Shown one piece after another: positions 9,746 through 18,937 of a DNA stretch of 64,000 nt (position 1 is the stretch's first letter; every line of letters starts with the position of its first letter). This DNA is from Roseobacter sp. CCS2 (lineage in GTDB: Bacteria; Pseudomonadota; Alphaproteobacteria; Rhodobacterales; Rhodobacteraceae): positions 186,001 through 250,000 of the forward strand of contig NZ_AAYB01000003.1 of assembly GCF_000169435.1 (NCBI RefSeq), read 5' to 3'. The position numbers were made by a program, and so were the translations under genes. Below the pieces are notes generated by a model, which did not search any database, was not told the origin of the DNA, and worked only from the letters and a program-made list of their open reading frames with translations.

Positions 9746-11140
9746 TCAGTCGGCGGCATCCTGTAGGCGGGCGATGGTTTCATCCTGCCCCAGAACCAAC
9801 ATCATATCGAACATACTGGGTGAAACCGCGCGTCCACTAAGTGCCGCACGCAAAGGCCCGGCCAGCTTGCCTAGTTTCATGTCATGAGCTTCGGCAGTGG
9901 ATGCGACGATCCCTTCTAGGATGTCTCGGGACCAGCTAGCATTTTGCAGCTGCGGCGTCAATTCCGCCAGTATACCACGGGATACATCAGTAAGATGCGC
10001 GGCGGCTTTTTCTTCCGGTACAATTGGTCTGCTTGTAAGAATAAAATAAGCCTTATCAATAAGTTCCGGGAAGGTCTTGGCGCGCTCTTTCAGGCAGTAC
10101 ATTGCCTTCAACATTCCGTCCGCTTGTGTTTCAGTCAAAGGATCAGCCCCGGTTGCCGCAAGGAAACCCTGTAATTCGTGCAGCAGTGCAGCATCGTCAG
10201 CCGCCGCAATGTGCTGGCCACAAATATTTTCCAGTTTTTTGAAATCAAAACGCGCCGGTGATTTGCCGATTCCACCCAGATCAAACCATTCCCGTGCTTG
10301 CGCATCCGAGAAGAATTCATCATCCCCATGGCTCCACCCCAGACGGGTCAGATAGTTGCGCATGCCAGCGGCGGGGTATCCCAAGGCCTGATATTCGGCC
10401 GCACCTGTGGCACCATGGCGTTTGGATAGCTTCTTACCATCGGGGCCAAAAATCAGCGGAATATGCGCGAGCGTTGGTTTATCCCAGCCCATAGCGTCAT
10501 AAATCAGGTTTTGGCGAAACGCGTTAGCAAGGTGATCATCGCCTCGGATCACATGGGTCACACCCATGTCGTGATCATCTACCACAACGGCCAGCATATA
10601 AACGGGTGTTCCATCCGAGCGTAGCAGGATCATGTCGTCTAGTTGGTCATTCGACCACGTCACATCGCCCTGCACCTCATCATGCAAGGTTGTTTTGCCG
10701 TCGCGCGGGGCTTTGATGCGGATCACATAGGGTGCGTCAGGGTGATCAGCATCCGCCACGTCGCGCCAGGGCGAACGAAACAAGGTTGAGGTCTTTTCTG
10801 CCCGTGCTTTTTCACGAAAAGCTTCGATTTCATCCTGCGTGCTGAAACACTTATAGGCGTGACCACTGGCAAGCAGTTCGTTTGCAACCTGTGCATGACG
10901 ATCCGCATTGGCGGCTTGGCTTGACGGTTCACCATCCCAATCAAGACCCAGCCATGTCAGACCATCCAAGATCGCTTGGCGGTTTTCATCGGTAGAGCGC
11001 GCCTTGTCCGTATCCTCAATCCGCAGCAGGAACTTCCCGCCACGTCCGCGGGCATAAAGCCAGTTAAAAAGGGCTGTGCGTGCGCCACCAATGTGCAATG
11101 CACCAGTGGGCGACGGGGCGAAACGTGTGACGACGGACAT
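9746..11140 (-). CDS. gltX: Glutamate--tRNA ligase
   Basis: Charges tRNA-Glu (and possibly tRNA-Gln, if the genome uses the amidotransferase route). The class I signature is [18 protein letters not shown] at residues 6-23 with HIGG in place of HIGH, and the KMSKS equivalent is KKLSKRHGA at about residue 240. The length, 464 residues, is normal. It diverges from comEC across a 50-bp spacer that contains a CtrA-like site. Confidence 0.96.
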   Translation of the reverse strand: MSVVTRFAPSPTGALHIGGARTALFNWLYARGRGGKFLLRIEDTDKARSTDENRQAILDGLTWLGLDWDGEPSSQAANADRHAQVANELLASGHAYKCFSTQDEIEAFREKARAEKTSTLFRSPWRDVADADHPDAPYVIRIKAPRDGKTTLHDEVQGDVTWSNDQLDDMILLRSDGTPVYMLAVVVDDHDMGVTHVIRGDDHLANAFRQNLIYDAMGWDKPTLAHIPLIFGPDGKKLSKRHGATGAAEYQALGYPAAGMRNYLTRLGWSHGDDEFFSDAQAREWFDLGGIGKSPARFDFKKLENICGQHIAAADDAALLHELQGFLAATGADPLTETQADGMLKAMYCLKERAKTFPELIDKAYFILTSRPIVPEEKAAAHLTDVSRGILAELTPQLQNASWSRDILEGIVASTAEAHDMKLGKLAGPLRAALSGRAVSPSMFDMMLVLGQDETIARLQDAAD

Positions 11141-11147
11141 GGGTTTA

Positions 11148-11164
11148 TTAACCTTTCGCTAACC
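11148..11164 (+). promoter_or_regulatory. Candidate CtrA binding site upstream of comEC
   Basis: The sequence TTAACCTTTCGCTAACC consists of two TTAACC-like halves. It matches the alphaproteobacterial CtrA consensus TTAA-N7-TTAA at seven of eight positions. It lies 27 bp before the comEC start and 7 bp upstream of the gltX start codon on the other strand. In R. capsulatus competence genes used for GTA reception are controlled by CtrA, so comEC is the more likely target. Confidence 0.5.
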
Positions 11165-11190
11165 AGCTTTCCGGTAGGGTTCCGGCTTGG

Positions 11191-13353
11191 ATGTGGGATA
11201 GAAGACTGCGGGGTGAAGGACAAGTGCGTGCAGCCGTTGAAGCAGCACTTCTGGCGCAACGCGGGTCGCTGATCGGCTGGGTGCCGGTGTGTCTGGGTAT
11301 CGGTGTTGGTACGTATTTTAGCCTGGGGTCAGAGCCTGATTTGCTTGTCATGGTCAGCATGGGCATTGGCGTGTTTGTCGCATTGATTTGTGCCCGCATG
11401 CTGCCGACCGCATTTGCACCTTTGCTTGTTGCGGTCGCATTGATTCTGGCAGGTATCACCGTTGCCAAGTACAGGGTTACGGCAGTTGAAGCCCCGATCC
11501 TGAATTTTCGATATTATGGCCCGATTGAGGGTAGGGTGGTCAATATCGACCGTTCTGCCAGTGATGCGGTGCGCCTGACGTTGGACCGCGTGGTGCTGGC
11601 GCGGATGGCCCCGGATCGGACGCCCGGCCGGGTGCGGGTGTCCTTGCACGGTGATCAGCCTTTGCAAAGTTTTACGCCGGGTGATGTTCTGATCCTGACC
11701 GGGCATCTTTCGCCACCGGCAGGACCGGCCGAACCGGGCGGCTTTGATTTCCAGCGCCATGCCTGGTTTCTACAGTTGGGCGCGGTTGGGTACACCCGCA
11801 CCCCGGTTCTGCGGCTCAGCGTACCAAATGACCCCGACATCGGGACCCGCCTTTTTGCGATGCGGATGGCGATTTCGCAAGCGGTGCAAAAGGCGATGCC
11901 GGGTGAGCCGGGGGCCTTTGCTGCCGCGATTATGACGGGGGATCGGTCGGCCATTGGGCAGGCGACGTTAACCGATTTGCGTACATCCAATCTTGCCCAT
12001 CTGTTGGCGATTTCCGGGCTGCACATGGGATTGCTGACCGGGTTTATTTTTGCCTTTGTGCGCTACGGATTGGCGTTGATCCCCGGTGTGGCACTGCGTT
12101 GGCCGACCAAAAAGATCGCGGCGATTTGCGCCTTATGTGTCGGTGCGTTCTATCTGGCATTGTCCGGGGGCAGTGTGTCCACGGAACGCGCCTATATCAT
12201 GGTGGCTGTGATGTTTGTGGCAGTGCTGCTGGGACGCAGGGCGTTGACTTTACGCGCCGTTGCGATGGCAGCAATCCTCGTTTTGTTGTGGCAGCCCGAG
12301 GCGTTGATCGGACCGGGGTTTCAGATGTCATTTGCGGCGACCACAGCGCTTGTGGCTGTCTTTGGTGCGCTCAGGCGGTTTGATTTTTCGCGCTGGCCGC
12401 GCTGGTCGCGGGCCATTTTGTCGGTTGTTCTGTCGTCCTTCATCGCAGGACTGGCGACAGCCCCCTTTGCGGCGGCACATTTCAATCAAATCGCCCATTA
12501 CGGGTTGATCGCCAATGTCTTGAGCGTGCCGCTGATGGGTGTGCTTGTCATGCCTGCGGCAGTCCTCGCGGTGTGTTTGGCGCCATTCGGGTTATGGAGC
12601 ATCGGTCTGTGGCTGATGGAAATTGGGCTGCGTTGGATCCTTTTTGTGGCCGCGACTGTGTCCGCGCGAGAGGGGGCTTTGGGCCATGTCTGGGCGCCTG
12701 ACTGGTATGTCTTGCCGATCCTGTCCTTGGGGTTGCTATGGATCGTTTTGGTGGCCGGTCGTGGCAAAATTGCTGGTGCGCTGGCTGTCATCTGTGCTGG
12801 CGTGCTTTGGCATCAGACCGAGCGGCCCGCACTGCTAATCGCGGATAGCGGATCGTTGATTGGCCTGTCTGGCGCAGAGGGGCGGATCCTGTCCAAACCA
12901 ACCGGCAATGGATTTGTTGCTGGGATTTGGCTGGAAAACGACGGGGCCCCCGTACCGCAAGTGCAGGCTGCATCGCGCGATGGGTTACGCGTGCAAGGGC
13001 GCGTGATTGCGGCTGATCTGGGTGACTGGCGAGTGCTGCAAGTTTCTGGCAAGACGGCCCTTGCTGATCTTGTCGGATGCGATGGGGCCGATGTGCTGAT
13101 CAGCAATCAGGTTGATGCGGGTGCGCGGCCTTGTCTGGTCTATGACGTGGCGCGCTTTCGAAATACCGGGGCATTGGCACTGAATATCGCGGCAAATGGG
13201 GATTTATTGATTGAAACGGCCCACCACGTGTCTGGTCAACGCCCGTGGAACAGCCGCCAAGGCGATATCCCTGATCCTATGCGTCTGTCCTTTGATCAAA
13301 GAAAAAGGGCCGCTGACGCGACCCTTCTTACACAAAATCAGCCAGATCAATAG
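11191..13353 (+). CDS. comEC: ComEC/Rec2 family competence protein (DNA uptake channel)
   Basis: A 720-residue polytopic inner-membrane protein that forms the channel for single-stranded DNA in transformation and, in Rhodobacter, for GTA-delivered DNA. An N-terminal DUF4131-like region with hydrophobic helices is followed by the core competence domain with [15 protein letters not shown] (about residues 269-283) and many transmembrane segments to about residue 540. The C-terminal ~180 residues are soluble and lack an obvious metallo-beta-lactamase HxHxDH motif, as I recall for many alphaproteobacterial forms. Its 3' end overlaps the convergent lexA by 7 bp, and the lexA terminator lies inside its coding sequence. 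Confidence 0.92.
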   Translation: MWDRRLRGEGQVRAAVEAALLAQRGSLIGWVPVCLGIGVGTYFSLGSEPDLLVMVSMGIGVFVALICARMLPTAFAPLLVAVALILAGITVAKYRVTAVEAPILNFRYYGPIEGRVVNIDRSASDAVRLTLDRVVLARMAPDRTPGRVRVSLHGDQPLQSFTPGDVLILTGHLSPPAGPAEPGGFDFQRHAWFLQLGAVGYTRTPVLRLSVPNDPDIGTRLFAMRMAISQAVQKAMPGEPGAFAAAIMTGDRSAIGQATLTDLRTSNLAHLLAISGLHMGLLTGFIFAFVRYGLALIPGVALRWPTKKIAAICALCVGAFYLALSGGSVSTERAYIMVAVMFVAVLLGRRALTLRAVAMAAILVLLWQPEALIGPGFQMSFAATTALVAVFGALRRFDFSRWPRWSRAILSVVLSSFIAGLATAPFAAAHFNQIAHYGLIANVLSVPLMGVLVMPAAVLAVCLAPFGLWSIGLWLMEIGLRWILFVAATVSAREGALGHVWAPDWYVLPILSLGLLWIVLVAGRGKIAGALAVICAGVLWHQTERPALLIADSGSLIGLSGAEGRILSKPTGNGFVAGIWLENDGAPVPQVQAASRDGLRVQGRVIAADLGDWRVLQVSGKTALADLVGCDGADVLISNQVDAGARPCLVYDVARFRNTGALALNIAANGDLLIETAHHVSGQRPWNSRQGDIPDPMRLSFDQRKRAADATLLTQNQPDQ
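13302..13325 (-). terminator. Intrinsic terminator of lexA, inside the comEC coding region
   Basis: On the minus strand AGGGTCGC and GCGGCCCT pair (one G-U) around a 4-nt loop and are followed by five Ts. It starts 21 bp after the lexA stop. The same bases encode residues near the C-terminus of ComEC on the plus strand. Confidence 0.7.
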
Positions 13354-14033
13354 GTGCGGATCAAGCCGACCAAACGCCCCTGAACCTTGACCTGATCATC
13401 GCGGAAAACACGCGTTTCATAGGCTGGGTTTGCGGCCTCCAATGCAATTGCGCTGCCATTCCGACGGAAGCGTTTCAACGTTGCCTCATGTCCTTCGACC
13501 AACGCCACAACGATATCACCGTTATCGGCAACTGTTGTTTCGCGGATCACGACAACATCACCATCGTTGATCCCGGCGTCGATCATCGAATCGCCTTTGA
13601 CTTCAAGGGCATAGTGATCACCGGCACCCACCATAGATTGCGGCACCGACACATTGCGGGATGCTTCACTAATCGCTTCAATCGGGACACCGGCGGCGAT
13701 CCGGCCCATCATCGGCAGATCAACAGATCCGTTGTCGACGGGGATGGCCGCAACAGGCGTGCTGTCAGGTTTATCGCCATCAATGACCCGCGGGGTGAAC
13801 CCGGTCTTTGCTTGCATCGCATCGGGCAGCTTTACGATCTCAAGCGCCCGCGCACGATGGGCAAGGCGGCGGATAAAGCCACGTTCCTCTAACGCTGTAA
13901 TCAGACGGTGGATGCCAGACTTGGATCGCAGATCAAGCGCTTCTTTCATCTCGTCAAAGCTGGGGGGGACGCCATCACGCTGGACGCGCTTGTGGATGAA
14001 CTCCAACAGGTCGAGTTGCTTTTTGGTCAACAT
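13347..14033 (-). CDS. lexA: LexA repressor of the SOS response
   Basis: A 228-residue repressor. The N-terminal winged helix ([13 protein letters not shown]..., recognition helix in [17 protein letters not shown]) is followed by the S24 autopeptidase domain. The Ala114-Gly115 cleavage bond lies in MGRIAAGVP, and the catalytic dyad is Ser149 (GDSMIDAGI) and Lys187 (EATLKRF). RecA-stimulated self-cleavage derepresses DNA repair genes. A GTTC-N7-GTTC operator 30 bp upstream of the start indicates autoregulation. It converges on comEC. Confidence 0.97.
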   Translation of the reverse strand: MLTKKQLDLLEFIHKRVQRDGVPPSFDEMKEALDLRSKSGIHRLITALEERGFIRRLAHRARALEIVKLPDAMQAKTGFTPRVIDGDKPDSTPVAAIPVDNGSVDLPMMGRIAAGVPIEAISEASRNVSVPQSMVGAGDHYALEVKGDSMIDAGINDGDVVVIRETTVADNGDIVVALVEGHEATLKRFRRNGSAIALEAANPAYETRVFRDDQVKVQGRLVGLIRTY

Positions 14034-14063
14034 AAGACTGCTCCGTTGTCACGTTTTGCATAT

Positions 14064-14078
14064 GTTCTATGCATGTTC
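14064..14078. promoter_or_regulatory. LexA operator (SOS box) of lexA
   Basis: GTTCTATGCATGTTC is an exact copy of the alphaproteobacterial direct-repeat LexA box GTTC-N7-GTTC, placed 31-45 bp upstream of the lexA start codon, as expected for autorepression. Confidence 0.88.
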
Positions 14079-14129
14079 TTGTTTTGTGTCAACTGGTGGC
14101 GTTGTTTTGGGGTGACGGGCCGCAGACAG

Positions 14130-15302
14130 TCAAAGGCGGATGATTTCGATCGGGTCCCCTGTCTTGCGTGCCGGATCATTGACCGGGCGCACGGCGAGGC
14201 AGTTTGCCTGTGCAAAAACAGTAAGCAGGGCACTGTCTTGACGGTCAAAGATCGTGACGCCATCGGCGTCTATTCTGGCGCGCATATAGTGTTCGCGCGG
14301 GCCGTTTTCTGGGGCGTCCTGCGCCAGTGTTAAGGTTTCACGCAGGGCAGCAGCAGTGCCAAGCCCCAGCAACTTGCGGATCACAGGGGCCAGAAAGATA
14401 TGCCCACAAACCATGGCTGAGACCGGGTTACCGGGAAGACCAATCATTGCCGCATTGCCCATACGCCCGGCCATCAAAGGTTTGCCTGGACGCATGGCAA
14501 CTTTGTAGAACGACCGGTCCATGCCTTTGGACTGTGCGACGTCGCCCACAAGATCATGGTCGCCGACGGATGCGCCACCAATCGTAACGATCAGATCAGC
14601 GTCAGCCGCCAGATCGAAGGCAAGATCCAGTGACGGTTTGGTGTCACGGGCAATTGGCAGCAGGCGCGCCTCTGCGCCCAGCGATTGCACAAGGGCGGCA
14701 AGCCCATAACTGTTTGACGCGATAATCTGATCATCTGCCGGGGTTTCGCCCGGCTGCACCAATTCATCCCCTGTTGCGATGATCGCAATGACGGGGCGGC
14801 GGGTGACAGGAACGGCTGCGATATTCATGGCGGCAAGCAAGGCGATATCAGCGGGTGAAAGCAGGCGCGGGGCCTTGATAGTGTCGCCGGTTTTGAAATC
14901 GGCACCAGCGGGGCGCACATGCGGTTTGTCGTTGGTGCTGTCGTCCAGCGTGATCACATCACCTTCGCGGGTGACGTTTTCCTGAATGATCACATAGTCG
15001 GTGCCATCGGGCAGGGGTGCGCCAGTGAAGATACGCACGGCTTGCGATGGGCCGACCGTGCCGGACCATTTGTGGCCAGCTGCTGCTTCGCCAATCACGC
15101 CAAAGGTCTGGCCCGCTTTGATGGTCTGCGCGTTCACCGCGTAGCCATCCATCGCTGATGCGGCGAATGGGGGCTGGTTGCGGGTTGCGGTGACATCGCG
15201 CGCCAGAACCCGGCCATTGGCCTGAGTGAGGGGGACATCTTCGGTCTCAAGCGGTGAGACGAGAGCGAAAAGCTGATCCAACGCCTCTGCAACAGTGATC
15301 AT
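14130..15302 (-). CDS. moeA: Molybdopterin molybdotransferase
   Basis: Inserts molybdate into adenylylated molybdopterin to make molybdenum cofactor. At 390 residues it has the MoeA order: N-terminal [12 protein letters not shown], the SAMDGYAV motif (about residues 49-56), and the [11 protein letters not shown] and KPGKPL-like ([10 protein letters not shown]) blocks of the catalytic domain at about 243-280, then the C-terminal beta domain. It starts inside the moaC stop (ATGA), so moaC-moeA are translationally coupled at the end of the trpGD-ung-trpC run. Confidence 0.95.
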   Translation of the reverse strand: MITVAEALDQLFALVSPLETEDVPLTQANGRVLARDVTATRNQPPFAASAMDGYAVNAQTIKAGQTFGVIGEAAAGHKWSGTVGPSQAVRIFTGAPLPDGTDYVIIQENVTREGDVITLDDSTNDKPHVRPAGADFKTGDTIKAPRLLSPADIALLAAMNIAAVPVTRRPVIAIIATGDELVQPGETPADDQIIASNSYGLAALVQSLGAEARLLPIARDTKPSLDLAFDLAADADLIVTIGGASVGDHDLVGDVAQSKGMDRSFYKVAMRPGKPLMAGRMGNAAMIGLPGNPVSAMVCGHIFLAPVIRKLLGLGTAAALRETLTLAQDAPENGPREHYMRARIDADGVTIFDRQDSALLTVFAQANCLAVRPVNDPARKTGDPIEIIRL

Positions 15303-15778
15303 GGGTTCTCGAACCGACCAGATTTGCCGCCATCCTTGAAGGTCAGGCGAATAGCGCCGATTTCCATATCTTTTTGCACGGCTTTGACCATGTCGTACAC
15401 GGTCAGGGCGGCGATGCTGACGGCAGTCAGGGCTTCCATCTCAACCCCGGTTTGACCGCCGGTTTTGACTGTGGCGGTGATGCGGATGCCGGGCAGCGTT
15501 TCGTCTGGTGTCAGGTCCAGCGCAACTTTGGTGACAGGCAGCGGATGACAAAGGGGGATTAATCCGGCGGTCTTCTTGGCCCCCATAATGCCTGCAATCC
15601 GCGCAATACCCAGAACGTCGCCTTTGTCGGCGCGGCCTTCGGTGATCAGGGCCAGCGTTTCCACTGTCATCGTGACGGCCCCTTCGGCGATTGCCGTGCG
15701 CGCTGTAACGGGCTTGTCAGAGACATCGACCATATACGCCTTACCGTCACTGTCGAAATGCGAAAGGCCCGCCATCAC
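15299..15778 (-). CDS. moaC: Cyclic pyranopterin monophosphate synthase
   Basis: Second enzyme of molybdopterin synthesis, converting the MoaA product to cyclic pyranopterin monophosphate. The 159-residue protein has the family motifs [13 protein letters not shown] (about residues 68-80) and [21 protein letters not shown] (about 108-128), including the conserved Lys-Asp pair region [13 protein letters not shown]. It overlaps trpC upstream and moeA downstream by 4 nt each. Confidence 0.96.
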   Translation of the reverse strand: MMAGLSHFDSDGKAYMVDVSDKPVTARTAIAEGAVTMTVETLALITEGRADKGDVLGIARIAGIMGAKKTAGLIPLCHPLPVTKVALDLTPDETLPGIRITATVKTGGQTGVEMEALTAVSIAALTVYDMVKAVQKDMEIGAIRLTFKDGGKSGRFENP

Positions 15779-16581
15779 ATCATCCCTGTGGCAGGGTTTG
15801 CCAAAAGGGTGCGCGTGGCGGCGGCGACATCGTCCTGCCGCATCAGGCTTTCACCGATCAGGAAGGTGCGCGCGCCGTAGCGGGCCATATCGGCCAGTTC
15901 CTCGGGCGTGTTCAGCCCACTTTCACAGACAATCATGCGGTCGGCGGGCACCAGTTTGGATAGGGTGCGGGTGGTGTCCAACGTGGTGTCAAAGGTTTTC
16001 AGATTGCGGTTGTTGATCCCCATCAGCGGTGATTGCAGCGCTGTTGCGCGTTCAAGCTCTGCGGCATCATGCACCTCGATCAACACATCCATGCCCCATG
16101 ACATGGCGGCATCTTCAAGCTCTTGCGCTTGCGCGTCACTGACGCTGGCCATGATGATCAGGATGCAATCGGCATGCAGCGCGCGAGCTTCGGCCACTTG
16201 ATAGGTGTCATACATGAAATCTTTGCGCAGGGCCGGCAAATCAACGGCAGAGCGGGCGGCGGTCAGATAACTGTCGTCGCCCTGAAACGATGGGCCGTCG
16301 GTAAGCACGGACAGGCAGGTGGCACCACCTTCGGCATATGCTTCGGCCAAGGCGGGCGGGTCAAAATCGGCGCGGATCAGACCCTTGGATGGGCTGGCCT
16401 TCTTGATCTCGGCGATCAGACCATAGCCTTCACGCGCGGCGTCAGCGAGCTTTGCTGCAAAACCACGGGGCGGTGGTGCCGCTGTCGCGCGGGCTTCGAC
16501 CTCGTCCAGTGGAACGGCAGCTTTGCGGCTTGCGACCTCTTCCAGCTTGTAGGTTTTGATCTTTTCCAGAATATCGCTCAT
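15775..16581 (-). CDS. trpC: Indole-3-glycerol phosphate synthase
   Basis: Fourth step of tryptophan synthesis, cyclising carboxyphenylaminodeoxyribulose phosphate. The TIM-barrel motifs are clear: [16 protein letters not shown] (about residues 55-70), [13 protein letters not shown] (about 115-127), [11 protein letters not shown] (about 178-188) and VCESGL (about 208-213). At 268 residues it is normal. It is translationally coupled on both sides, to ung upstream and moaC downstream, within one minus-strand run. Confidence 0.96.
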   Translation of the reverse strand: MSDILEKIKTYKLEEVASRKAAVPLDEVEARATAAPPPRGFAAKLADAAREGYGLIAEIKKASPSKGLIRADFDPPALAEAYAEGGATCLSVLTDGPSFQGDDSYLTAARSAVDLPALRKDFMYDTYQVAEARALHADCILIIMASVSDAQAQELEDAAMSWGMDVLIEVHDAAELERATALQSPLMGINNRNLKTFDTTLDTTRTLSKLVPADRMIVCESGLNTPEELADMARYGARTFLIGESLMRQDDVAAATRTLLANPATGMM

Positions 16582-17219
16582 GGGTCCGCCCAGTTGATTG
16601 GCTCTTGGCCTTGATCAATAAGCCACTGGTCCACCTTTGAAAATGGGCGCGATCCGAAAAACCCACGATGGGCCGACAGCGGGGATGGGTGGGCAGACGC
16701 GAGCACCAGATGATGCGCTGCCAAATGTTTGGCATAACCCTGCGCCGGGCCACCCCATAGGATAAAGGCGCGGGGGCGGTCGTTAAGGTGTTCCAGCACC
16801 TGCTGCACCAGCGTGGACCAACCAAGTTTGGCATGTGCTTTCGGTTGGCCCGGCGGCACGGTCAGTGCGGTGTTCAGCAGCAGGACGCCTTGATCTGCCC
16901 AATCCTGCAGGGCTGTCCGGGTACGTCTTTGGCCGATATCGGTTTCAATCTCTTTGAAAATATTGCCAAGACTATCGAGCCTGCCACCAAAATTCGCGGG
17001 GATGGAAAAGGCAAGACCATCCGCTTTACCCGGCGTATGATAGGGATCTTGGCCAAGGATCACGACGCGCGTCGCATGCGGTTGGGTGCGTACCAAGGCC
17101 GCAAAGGTCAGTGACGGCGGTGGGAGGATATCGCTGGACATGTCGCTTGCGATCCGTGGCAAATCCTTGGCGAAGAACGGCAAATCCGCCCAGTCGCCCA
17201 ATCCTGAGACATCAAACAT
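16578..17219 (-). CDS. ung: Uracil-DNA glycosylase, family 1
   Basis: Removes uracil from DNA in base-excision repair. The family 1 water-activating motif [17 protein letters not shown] has the catalytic Asp at about residue 58, and the leucine-loop motif [13 protein letters not shown] is at about 177-189. At 213 residues it is complete. It sits between trpD and trpC with a 1-nt overlap on one side (TGATG) and a 4-nt ATGA overlap on the other, so a DNA-repair gene is embedded in a tryptophan operon. Confidence 0.95.
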   Translation of the reverse strand: MFDVSGLGDWADLPFFAKDLPRIASDMSSDILPPPSLTFAALVRTQPHATRVVILGQDPYHTPGKADGLAFSIPANFGGRLDSLGNIFKEIETDIGQRRTRTALQDWADQGVLLLNTALTVPPGQPKAHAKLGWSTLVQQVLEHLNDRPRAFILWGGPAQGYAKHLAAHHLVLASAHPSPLSAHRGFFGSRPFSKVDQWLIDQGQEPINWADP

Positions 17220-18235
17220 CAGACTGCGGATGTGATGCGGGCAAGTGCTGCGACAGCTTGTTTTGCTTTCCCGCTGTCGATGCTGGCGCGTGCCATTTCG
17301 GCACCGCCCTTAAGATCATCTACCTTGTCAGCAACCACCAAAGCCGCCGCCGCGTTCAGAAGAACAGCATCGCGGTACGCCCCTTGGGCGCCATCCAGCA
17401 GGGCAGACATGGCAGTGGCGTTTTCGTCCGGTGTCCCACCAAGGATGTCGCGAAAATTATGTTCAGGCAGACCTGCGTCCTCGGGGTGGATTTCGCGCGA
17501 AATGATCTTGTCATTCTCAAGCACGGCGACGGCTGTCGGACCGCAAACCGTGATCTCATCCGTGCCATCGCTGCCATGGACCAACCATGCTTTTTCAGTG
17601 CCAAGCTGTTGCAGCGTTTCTGCCATGGGGAAGATCAGGTCTGGGGCAAAAGCCCCTGTTAGCTGACGCTTTACGCCAGCAGGATTAGTCAATGGTCCCA
17701 ATATGTTAAAGATCGTTTTTGATCCTAATTCAATCCGGACCGGGCCAACATGCTTCATCGCCGGATGATGCATCGGGGCCATCATGAACCCGATGCCTGC
17801 TTCTGCAATCGCTTTCTCGACCACTTCTGGTCCAACCATCACGTTGATGCCCAGTGCAGCTTGCACATCAGCGGTGCCGGATTTGGATGACAGATTGCGG
17901 TTGCCGTGTTTGGCGACAGGAACGCCTGCACCCGCGACAACAAAGGCGGTGGCGGTCGAGATATTGAGCGTGTGTTTGCCATCTCCGCCGGTACCGACGA
18001 TATCCATCGCGCCGGCGGGCGCTTTGACTGGCACGCAATGGGCGCGCATCACGGCGGCGGCGGCGGCATATTCAGCTACAGATTCGCCGCGTGCCCGCAA
18101 TGCCATCAGGAAACCACCCATTTGGGCAGGGGTGGCAGCCCCATCGAACAAATACCCAAAGGCCTGCTCCGCTTGGGCGCGCGACAACGGGCCTTCAGAG
18201 GCTGCAAAGATCAGGGGTTTCATCGCGTCGCTCAT
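17219..18235 (-). CDS. trpD: Anthranilate phosphoribosyltransferase
   Basis: Transfers phosphoribose from PRPP to anthranilate. The glycine-rich PRPP loop [14 protein letters not shown] is at about residues 81-94, and [21 protein letters not shown] at about 108-128 holds the anthranilate site. At 338 residues the length is typical. The start overlaps the end of trpG by 4 nt and the stop touches ung, so trpG-trpD-ung-trpC form one coupled block. Confidence 0.96.
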   Translation of the reverse strand: MSDAMKPLIFAASEGPLSRAQAEQAFGYLFDGAATPAQMGGFLMALRARGESVAEYAAAAAVMRAHCVPVKAPAGAMDIVGTGGDGKHTLNISTATAFVVAGAGVPVAKHGNRNLSSKSGTADVQAALGINVMVGPEVVEKAIAEAGIGFMMAPMHHPAMKHVGPVRIELGSKTIFNILGPLTNPAGVKRQLTGAFAPDLIFPMAETLQQLGTEKAWLVHGSDGTDEITVCGPTAVAVLENDKIISREIHPEDAGLPEHNFRDILGGTPDENATAMSALLDGAQGAYRDAVLLNAAAALVVADKVDDLKGGAEMARASIDSGKAKQAVAALARITSAV

Positions 18236-18813
18236 GCGGGCACCTTTGTCATCTTGAGGAAATTCTGTAGCAACTGATGGCCATGTTCCGACCGAATGCT
18301 TTCAGGGTGGAATTGCACGCCATGTATCGGCAGTTCGCGGTGTTGCAGACCCATAATGGTGCCATCTTCCAGCTCACCGGTGATTTCCAGGCAGTCTGGC
18401 AGCGTTTCACGCTCGACGATCAGTGAATGGTAACGGGTTGCGTCAAACGGGCTGGGCAGACCTGCAAACAACCCTTTGCCGGTGTGCTGCATCGCGCCCA
18501 TCTTGCCATGGACAATTTCATGACAGCGCACGACATTGCCGCCGAAAGCTTCACCAATGGCCTGATGGCCCAAACAGACACCCATCAGCGGCAGTTTCGT
18601 TTCAGCCGCGGCTTGCACCAATGCCAGACAGATACCCGCCTGTGAGGGGTCGCAGGGCCCCGGTGACAACATGATCGCGTCGGGGCGCATGGCCATTGCG
18701 TCTTGGACATTCAGCGCATCATTGCGCCTGACCACGACGTCTGCACCCAATTCGCCCAGATAATGCACAAGGTTATAGGTAAAGCTGTCATAGTTATCGA
18801 TTAAAAGCAGCAT
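18232..18813 (-). CDS. trpG: Anthranilate synthase component II (glutamine amidotransferase)
   Basis: Supplies ammonia to TrpE. The class I amidotransferase triad is visible: Cys80 in [16 protein letters not shown] and His/Glu in QFHPESI near residue 170. The start at 18813 gives the conserved [15 protein letters not shown]. An in-frame ATG at 18888 would add 25 residues that include tandem Trp, but has no ribosome-binding site and crosses a terminator-like hairpin. At 193 residues it is normal. It heads trpGD-ung-trpC-moaC-moeA; trpE lies 1.7 kb upstream beyond a divergent gene. Confidence 0.95.
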   Translation of the reverse strand: MLLLIDNYDSFTYNLVHYLGELGADVVVRRNDALNVQDAMAMRPDAIMLSPGPCDPSQAGICLALVQAAAETKLPLMGVCLGHQAIGEAFGGNVVRCHEIVHGKMGAMQHTGKGLFAGLPSPFDATRYHSLIVERETLPDCLEITGELEDGTIMGLQHRELPIHGVQFHPESIRSEHGHQLLQNFLKMTKVPA

Positions 18814-18835
18814 GGTGATTTCCCGCGCAAGTGGC

Positions 18836-18879
18836 AAAAAAAGGGCTACCGCATCCCACCAAGAGAGCGGTATAAGCCC
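18836..18879 (-). terminator. Terminator-like hairpin with tandem Trp codons before trpG (candidate attenuator)
   Basis: On the minus strand GGGCT (18879-18875), a TAT bulge and ACCGC (18871-18867) pair exactly with GCGGT and AGCCC (18852-18843), giving a 10-bp stem followed directly by seven Ts. The 14-nt loop contains TGGTGG, which is read as Trp-Trp in a frame from ATG 18888 (MYGGLIPLSWW...). The T-tract ends 22 nt before the trpG start. Location, structure and codon content fit attenuation of trpG. Whether the leader frame is translated is uncertain. Confidence 0.6.
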
Positions 18880-18937
18880 GCCATACATGGGCCGGGACGC
18901 AAGGTGGCGTCAAGGTCGAAGAAAAGGGTTTGGGCAG

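Noticed and set aside
18814-18888. N-terminal extension of TrpG to a 218-residue protein from ATG 18888
   Set aside because: The 25 extra residues are unlike TrpG, have no ribosome-binding site and cross a terminator hairpin; the conserved [10 protein letters not shown] start is at 18813.
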